DNA of 48,924 nt, taken from contig NZ_BAGN01000021.1 of assembly GCF_000308835.1 (NCBI RefSeq), forward strand, positions 1 to 48,924. Reading direction: 5' to 3'. The stretch is from Nocardia vinacea NBRC 16497. Lineage in GTDB: Bacteria > Actinomycetota > Actinomycetes > Mycobacteriales > Mycobacteriaceae. Positions within the stretch are counted from its first letter, which is position 1, and each line of letters begins with the position of its first letter. The notes beneath the pieces were generated by a model. That model made no database searches. It was given only the letters and a program-made list of their open reading frames with translations, and was not told the DNA's origin. Positions 44,451 to 48,924 of the stretch are shown here, in pieces. The translations under genes and the position numbers were made by a program.

Positions 44451-45323
44451 GTGTTCGATGCCCATCTCCACATCTTCGACCCGCGGTTCCCGCTGGCCGA
44501 GAACCAGGGCTACCTGCCCGACCCGTTCACCATCGCCGATTATCGAAAGCGTATGTCGCGCTTCGATGTCGGCGGCGGCGCCGTGGTCAGCGGATCCTTC
44601 CAAGGCACCGATCAGACCTACCTGAAATCGGCGCTGGCGGAGCTCGGCGAGGGCTGGGTCGGCGTCACCGCGCTGGACCCCGACGCCACCGACGAAGAGA
44701 TCATCGAACTCGACCGGATCGGTGTGCGCGCGCTGCGGTTCAACGTCAAGCGTGCGGCCGCGGATATCACCGCGATGACACTGCAGGCATTGCGCGCGCA
44801 CGACCTCGTCGGCTGGCACGTCGAGGTGTACATCGACGGCAATATGCTCACCTCGATGCAGCCGGTGATCTCGAAGCTGCCGGTGTTCTCCATCGACCAT
44901 CTCGGCATGTCCGAGGAGGGTCTGCCCTATCTGCTGGACCTGGTGGATCGCGGGGCGCGGGTGAAGGCGACCGGTTTCGGGCGGGTGCATATGAAAGTGG
45001 TCGAAACGCTGCGCCGGATCCACGCGGTCAATCCCGAAGCGCTGATGTTCGGCACTGATCTGCCCGGCACCCGCGCGGGGCGACCGTTCCAGGATTCCGA
45101 TGTCGATCTGATCTGCGATGTGGTGGGCACCGATATGTTCAAGGTGCTGGAAGACAACGCCCGGGCGTTCTACCGACTGCCTGCCCGCGATCGAGCGATC
45201 CAGGCCGATCCGACGCCGACCCTGCCGATCCACCGCACCGAGCAGCCGACCCTGCCGCTGCGGCGCGATGAGCTACCGAAACTCGAACCGGCCGATACGA
45301 TTCCGTTCCCCGCCATCGAGTGA
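44451..45323 (+). CDS. amidohydrolase-2 (TIM-barrel) family protein
   Basis: 290 residues from a GTG (MFDAHLHIFDPRFPL). The N-terminal HxH metal motif (HLH) opens the barrel, 'IDHLGMSEEG' follows in the middle and 'LMFGTDLPGTRAG' near the end supplies the catalytic Asp. This is the family of 2-pyrone-4,6-dicarboxylate lactonase and 4-oxalomesaconate-type hydrolases; the substrate is not clear. The C-terminal ~45 residues are Pro/Thr-rich and not part of the barrel. Confidence 0.87.
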   Translation: MFDAHLHIFDPRFPLAENQGYLPDPFTIADYRKRMSRFDVGGGAVVSGSFQGTDQTYLKSALAELGEGWVGVTALDPDATDEEIIELDRIGVRALRFNVKRAAADITAMTLQALRAHDLVGWHVEVYIDGNMLTSMQPVISKLPVFSIDHLGMSEEGLPYLLDLVDRGARVKATGFGRVHMKVVETLRRIHAVNPEALMFGTDLPGTRAGRPFQDSDVDLICDVVGTDMFKVLEDNARAFYRLPARDRAIQADPTPTLPIHRTEQPTLPLRRDELPKLEPADTIPFPAIE

Positions 45324-45407
45324 GTACGACGCGGCCGTGGGCCGGTCGCTGCCGCTCATTTGCCGAGTTCGTCCCGACTTCAGGATCGTCGGACATAGCC
45401 TTCTTGC

Positions 45408-45614
45408 ATGACCGAAACTCCAGCGGGGACCGGTTACCCAAGTTATCCACAGGGATCATCCCCAGGCCGTGTTGATATTGATTCTCGGGATTCTGAGCGT
45501 GGTCATGTGGCTCCCGATCGGGCCGTTCGCCTGGTTCATGGGGCGGCGTGCACTGACCGCCATCGATCGCTCCGGCGGCACGATCGGTGGCCGCGGCATG
45601 ATGATAAACGCTGA
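45408..45614 (+). pseudogene. broken DUF4190 membrane protein gene
   Basis: The first frame gives MTETPAGTGYPSYPQ, typical of the Pro/Tyr/Gln-rich head of DUF4190 proteins. The next frame continues 'DHPQAVLILILGILSVVMWL', 'PIGPFAWFMGRRALTAIDRS' and 'GGTIGGRGM'. A single-base change between about 45448 and 45460 separates them. The second membrane helix expected after 'GGRG' is absent and the sequence runs into the convergent DUF456 gene, so the 3' end is also lost. It could be a sequencing error only for the frameshift, not for the truncation. Confidence 0.75.
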
Positions 45615-45617
45615 TGA

Positions 45618-46100
45618 TCAGGCGATGATCGCGCCGACAACCCAGACGCCCGTGGCCAACAGCGCACCGAAGAGCTCGATGAGCATCGACAAGCCGACAC
45701 CCTTGAGTGCGTGAACCGTTGCCTGCCAAGCGGGTTGGTTTTCACGGAGACGGTGGAGCTCCGAAAGGTACACGCCCAGAACGAATCCCACAAACAACCC
45801 GACGACCGGGATGATGAAAAAGCCCACGATGCCGAAGATCGCGCCGACGAACAACGCACGATTGGACACGCCCGCATCCTTCATCTTCCGCCCCGGCCAG
45901 GTGTACTTGATGACACCGGAGAGCACCAGAAACGCGGTGCTGATCGCGAGCACGATCCACGCGGTCGTACCCCCGGTCATGAACGCCCACACGGCGATGG
46001 CCCCGAAGATCAAAATGGCCCCCGGCAGAATCGGGACGATGATCCCGACCAGCCCGACCAGAATTACCAGGCCGACAACGACCTCACCCCAAGCTGACAC
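45618..46100 (-). CDS. DUF456 membrane protein
   Basis: 160 residues from a GTG at 46100 with GGAGGG upstream. Longer in-frame extensions lack hydrophobic or conserved sequence. The family pattern is visible: two N-terminal helices with 'GLVGIIVPILPGAILIFGAI', a loop 'YTWPGRKMKDAGVSNRA', then 'GIVGFFIIPVVGLFVGFVLG' and a last helix. Function is unknown. Confidence 0.87.
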   Translation of the reverse strand: MSAWGEVVVGLVILVGLVGIIVPILPGAILIFGAIAVWAFMTGGTTAWIVLAISTAFLVLSGVIKYTWPGRKMKDAGVSNRALFVGAIFGIVGFFIIPVVGLFVGFVLGVYLSELHRLRENQPAWQATVHALKGVGLSMLIELFGALLATGVWVVGAIIA

Positions 46101-46196
46101 TGCCGGTCCCTCCGCTTTCCGCGTCTTGTCACGCTGCCAGGATTCTGGCCTATTCACCCCGTCGGTGCACAGTGTCGATTCCCGGTGTTTGTGAGG

Positions 46197-46225
46197 CCGC
46201 TCACAGGTTGTCACAGCGTGAGCGG
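46197..46225. promoter_or_regulatory. inverted repeat upstream of the SDR gene
   Basis: CCGCTCAC (46197-46204) and GTGAGCGG (46218-46225) are perfect arms around 13 bases. It lies 20 bases before the SDR start and may be a leader hairpin or an operator. Confidence 0.45.
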
Positions 46226-46245
46226 GCCGGTGCGTCTTAGTGGGC

Positions 46246-46989
46246 ATGACGAACACGGAACAGACCACAGTGTTGATCACCGGAGCCAACAAGGGCCTCG
46301 GTCTCGAAGCGGCGCGGCGGCTCGGGGCGCAGGGGTGGACGGTTTTCCTCGGCTCGCGCGACGCAGCTCGAGGACAGTCCGCCGCGGACAAACTCGCCGC
46401 TGAGGGGGTGAACGTCGTGATGGTGCCGCTGGATGTGACCTCGGAGGAGTCGGTGTCGGATGCGGTACGGCTCGTTCGCGGACACACCGACCGGCTGGAT
46501 GTGTTGATCAACAACGCCGGTGCACCGGGGAATATTGTTGCGCCCGCGGACGCGACCGCGGACGAAATCCATTCCGTCTACGACACCAACGTGTACGGAC
46601 CGATCAGGGTCACGCACGCGTTTCTGCCCTTGCTGCAGGCGGCGGACAATCCGCGGGTGGTGATGGTGTCCAGTGGTGGCGGTTCCTTCGCGGTCGTGAC
46701 CGATCCGGAGCAGCCCGTCTCGAAGATGCACGAGCTCGCCTACAGCTCGTCGAAAGCGGCGCTGAACATGATCACCCTGCGGTACGCCCAGGCACTGCCG
46801 AAGATCAAGTTCAACGTCGCGACTCCTGGTGAGGTCGCGAATCGCAAATTCGCCGCCACCGATATGAACAATCACACCGGCCAACTGACGGTCACCGAGG
46901 GCACCGACTCGATCCTCGAACTCGCCACGATCGACGCCGACGGGCCGACCGGGATATTCATCGATCGCCTCGGCCCCGTTGCCTGGTGA
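46246..46989 (+). CDS. short-chain dehydrogenase/reductase
   Basis: 247 residues from ATG 46246. Cofactor motif 'TGANKGLG' (TGxxxGxG), 'INNAGAPG' (NNAG), a Ser in 'VVMVSSGGGS', and the Tyr/Lys pair in 'AYSSSKAALN' are all present. It is a classical NAD(P)-dependent SDR. The Arg in 'LGSRDAARG' after strand 2 suggests NADP preference. It stands alone; the substrate is unknown. Confidence 0.9.
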   Translation: MTNTEQTTVLITGANKGLGLEAARRLGAQGWTVFLGSRDAARGQSAADKLAAEGVNVVMVPLDVTSEESVSDAVRLVRGHTDRLDVLINNAGAPGNIVAPADATADEIHSVYDTNVYGPIRVTHAFLPLLQAADNPRVVMVSSGGGSFAVVTDPEQPVSKMHELAYSSSKAALNMITLRYAQALPKIKFNVATPGEVANRKFAATDMNNHTGQLTVTEGTDSILELATIDADGPTGIFIDRLGPVAW

Positions 46990-47089
46990 CCGCTGGCGCG
47001 GAACCGAGCCGCGGTCCGTCCTCTAATCGGCGGACGGGCCGCCGGCCGTTTTCGGGGTTGGGCGGTGGGGGCGTCATTACGCTTGGGGT

Positions 47090-47536
47090 ATGCGAATTTC
47101 GGTTGCGGCGGATGAGCGGGTGGGGGTGGCCGAGGAGCTGGTGGTGGAGCTCGGGCGGCGGGGCTTCGAGACATTGGTGCATGGGGCGTTGTCGGATAGT
47201 GAGCGGGATGACTGGGCGTGGGCCAGTGAGGCTGCGGCGCGCGATGTGGCCGAGGGGCGGGCGGAGCAGGGGGTGGTGTGCTGTTGGACGGGGACCGGGG
47301 CTTCTATCGCCGCCAACAAGGTGGCGGGGATACGGGCCGCGCTGTGTGGTGATGCGGCGACAGCGGCTGGTGCGCGGAAGTGGAATGACGCGAATGTGCT
47401 TGCGCTGAGCCTACGTTCGACTTCCCGAGCGGAACTGACGGAGATTCTGGACGCGTGGTTCGGCGGTGAACCGAGTGCTGATGTAGAGGATCGTGCCAAT
47501 ATCGCGCATCTGGCGAAGATCGAACGCGGACACTGA
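47090..47536 (+). CDS. RpiB/LacA/LacB-family sugar-phosphate isomerase-like protein
   Basis: 148 residues. The family core 'GVVCCWTGTGASIAANKVAG' supplies the catalytic Cys region and an anion hole, and 'WNDANVLALSLR' completes the usual C-terminal motif. It resembles RpiB-like proteins of unknown substrate found in actinobacteria; the first strand 'MRISVAADER' has D/E in the usual place. It ends 40 bases before the DJ-1/PfpI gene. Confidence 0.88.
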   Translation: MRISVAADERVGVAEELVVELGRRGFETLVHGALSDSERDDWAWASEAAARDVAEGRAEQGVVCCWTGTGASIAANKVAGIRAALCGDAATAAGARKWNDANVLALSLRSTSRAELTEILDAWFGGEPSADVEDRANIAHLAKIERGH

Positions 47537-47542
47537 GGAATT

Positions 47543-47576
47543 GACAGTATGCTGTCGTATATGACAGCATACTGTC
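47543..47576. promoter_or_regulatory. double palindromic operator of the PfpI-MarR operon
   Basis: GACAGTATGCTGTC (47543-47556) and GACAGCATACTGTC (47563-47576) are exact reverse complements, and each is itself palindromic (GACAG / CTGTC). The second copy touches the ATG at 47577. A MarR gene follows in the same operon, so autorepression is likely. Confidence 0.85.
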
Positions 47577-48218
47577 ATGCCTACGAAGATAGTTCACATG
47601 GCCGTCTACGACACTCTCGCCGATTGGGAGGTCGGTGCAGCGACCGCGCATATCAATCGGCCCAGCTGGCAGAAAGCGCCGGGAACCTTCCGGGTGCGGA
47701 CCGTTGGGCTCACCGCCGACCCGATCATCACGACGGGCGGAATGCGCGTCGTGCCGGATGTGCTGCTCGCCGATCTCACGCCCGCCGCGAGCGCGATGTT
47801 GATCCTGCCCGGCGCCGACACTTGGGAGACGGGCGAACTCGTGCCCTTCGCGCACAAGGCGCGGGAGTTCCTGGACGCGGGGGTTCCGGTCGCGGCGATC
47901 TGCGGTGCCACCTTCGGATTGGCGAAGGAGGGCCTGCTCGATAACCACGCCCATACCGGCGCGGCTGCGGAATACCTTGCCTACAGCGGATATTCGGGCG
48001 GTGATCGTTATCTGGACCGGGCGGCGGTACTGGACGGCGATCTCATCACCGCGGGTCCGACCGCGCCTTTCGAATTCGCTCGCGAGGTGCTGCGCAGGCT
48101 CGACGTCTACGAGCCGCACGTGCTGGACGCGTGGTACCGCTTGTTCGGCAAGAGCGATCCGGCGGGATTCGCCGCGCTTTCCGAGTACGAGGCGCAGCGG
48201 GTCGCCGCTTCCGCGTGA
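47577..48218 (+). CDS. DJ-1/PfpI family glutamine amidotransferase-like protein
   Basis: 213 residues from ATG 47577, which abuts the operator and lacks a ribosome site; ATG 47598 (MAVYDTL) is an alternative start. The nucleophile Cys lies in 'VAAICGATFGLAKEG' with the following 'NHAHTGA', and 'MLILPGADTWETGE' supplies the Glu-turn region. The family includes chaperones, glyoxalase III-like and isonitrile-type enzymes. It forms an operon with a MarR repressor 45 bases downstream. Confidence 0.87.
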   Translation: MPTKIVHMAVYDTLADWEVGAATAHINRPSWQKAPGTFRVRTVGLTADPIITTGGMRVVPDVLLADLTPAASAMLILPGADTWETGELVPFAHKAREFLDAGVPVAAICGATFGLAKEGLLDNHAHTGAAAEYLAYSGYSGGDRYLDRAAVLDGDLITAGPTAPFEFAREVLRRLDVYEPHVLDAWYRLFGKSDPAGFAALSEYEAQRVAASA

Positions 48219-48263
48219 GGAAGAATCCGCGGCGAGTCGCGGACCCGGATAGGAGTTTCTGAT

Positions 48264-48716
48264 ATGAGTGACACACCCGAGCAGGATCTCTTCGCAACGG
48301 CCGCTATCACCTCATTCCAGCTGAACGGTCAATTCCTCACCATCGCAGAGGAATTGGCCGCTCCCGCCGGAATTACGGCGGCCTGGTGGCAGGTGCTCGG
48401 CGCGGTGCTGCGCGAACCGCTGCCGGTGGCCGGAATCGCCCGAGCCATGGGGATCACCAGGCAGAGCGTGCAGCGCATCGCGGACCTATTGGTGGACAAG
48501 GGGCTTGCCGAATTCCAACCCAATCCGGCGCACCGCCGCGCCAAACTCGTAGCCGTCACCGACACAGGCCGCGAAGCCATCAAACGCATAAACCCCCAGC
48601 ACGCACTCATGGCAAAACGACTCGCCGCCAAACTCCCCCCCGACCAACTCGCCCTGACCGTCCACCTCATGACCCAACTCTCCACCGCCCTAGCCACCAT
48701 CACCGACGAACCCTGA
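48264..48716 (+). CDS. MarR-family transcriptional regulator
   Basis: 150 residues from ATG 48264 with GGATAGGAG upstream. Winged helix in residues ~38-105: 'AAWWQVLGAVLREPLPVAGI', 'ARAMGITRQSVQRIADLLVD', and the wing 'HRRAKLVAVTDTGREAIKRI'. It lies downstream of the DJ-1/PfpI gene and most likely binds the two palindromes at 47543-47576. The remaining ~208 bases to the window end hold no gene I can support. Confidence 0.92.
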   Translation: MSDTPEQDLFATAAITSFQLNGQFLTIAEELAAPAGITAAWWQVLGAVLREPLPVAGIARAMGITRQSVQRIADLLVDKGLAEFQPNPAHRRAKLVAVTDTGREAIKRINPQHALMAKRLAAKLPPDQLALTVHLMTQLSTALATITDEP

Positions 48717-48924
48717 CCCCCAGCTCCCATCCGCCACCGCCGCCAACCCCAGCACCCGACTGGACAGATGATCACGTGGAAACCATGGCGGCAAACCGCG
48801 AGAAGCCTCCGCCACCACTTCCACCTGATCTTGATCCCACGCTCGAGAACGCAACCACAGCCAGTCGACCACGCTGGAAGCTGCGAGCCTGCCCACCCGG
48901 CTGCGGAAGGTAAGCCGGGTACGG

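Noticed and set aside
48386..48913. Second gene overlapping MarR to the window end
   Set aside because: Its first half is out of frame with MarR coding sequence and the rest is Pro/Arg-rich low complexity; no start site or domain.

Overview
The window looks like chromosome of a high-GC actinobacterium of the Mycobacteriales, most likely a Nocardia. The reasons are the very high GC content, frequent GTG starts, a complete mycobacterial/rhodococcal-type steroid-ring degradation set with KstR operators, an IdeR-type iron box, a SAM-IV riboswitch, and a secreted protein of a kind I associate with Nocardia. The assignment is inference; there is no rRNA in the window.

Layout. 1-2163: end of a MoxR ATPase operon (MoxR, DUF58, small membrane protein). 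2156-9519: sterol cluster I, with a MaoC hydratase and kstD on the minus strand, diverging from a second KstD-like flavoprotein and hsaE-hsaG-hsaF. 9520-16450: an accessory island. It holds a tandem duplication of the hsaF 3' end, two tandem paralogues (one resembling the Spo11/TopoVI-A Toprim fold), a decaying array of copies of their shared C-terminus, a glycine/aspartate-tailed membrane protein, an AsnB-like synthetase without the usual Cys2 plus a cupin, a palindromic repeat, a small ORF and a packed array of seven tRNAs. 16464-18590: TetR and a DHA2-type drug exporter with GGAGG-type operators. 18633-23908: sterol cluster II, hsaB-hsaC-hsaD-hsaA diverging from kshA and a small Cys-rich partner, with two KstR boxes between them. 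23909-29881: housekeeping and regulatory genes (DUF985 cupin, Ogt, MocR regulator, Nudix, alpha-methylacyl-CoA racemase, TetR and small membrane protein). 30002-37868: a SARP-controlled block (DrrAB-like ABC exporter, 1069-aa SARP/NB-ARC regulator, DUF4097 protein, ferredoxin, cytochrome P450) with three near-identical promoter modules and a short ABC/P450 fusion relic. 37878-48716: mixed genes, including rhodanese-metZ behind a SAM-IV riboswitch, iron-box fprA, an amidohydrolase, a broken DUF4190 gene, DUF456, SDR, an RpiB-like protein and a DJ-1/PfpI-MarR pair with a double palindromic operator.

How genes work together. KshA (9alpha-hydroxylation) and KstD (delta1-dehydrogenation) open ring B. 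HsaAB hydroxylates the secosteroid phenol, HsaC cleaves ring A, HsaD hydrolyses the meta-cleavage product, and HsaE, HsaF and HsaG turn the hydroxydienoate into pyruvate and propionyl-CoA. The MaoC hydratase and the racemase fit side-chain beta-oxidation. The SARP probably controls the three heptamer-repeat promoters and so links the exporter, the DUF4097 protein and the ferredoxin-P450 pair.

The most unusual parts are the 9.5-12.4 kb paralogue and decay array, the tRNA array, and the triplicated SARP promoter with its chimeric leader ORF.
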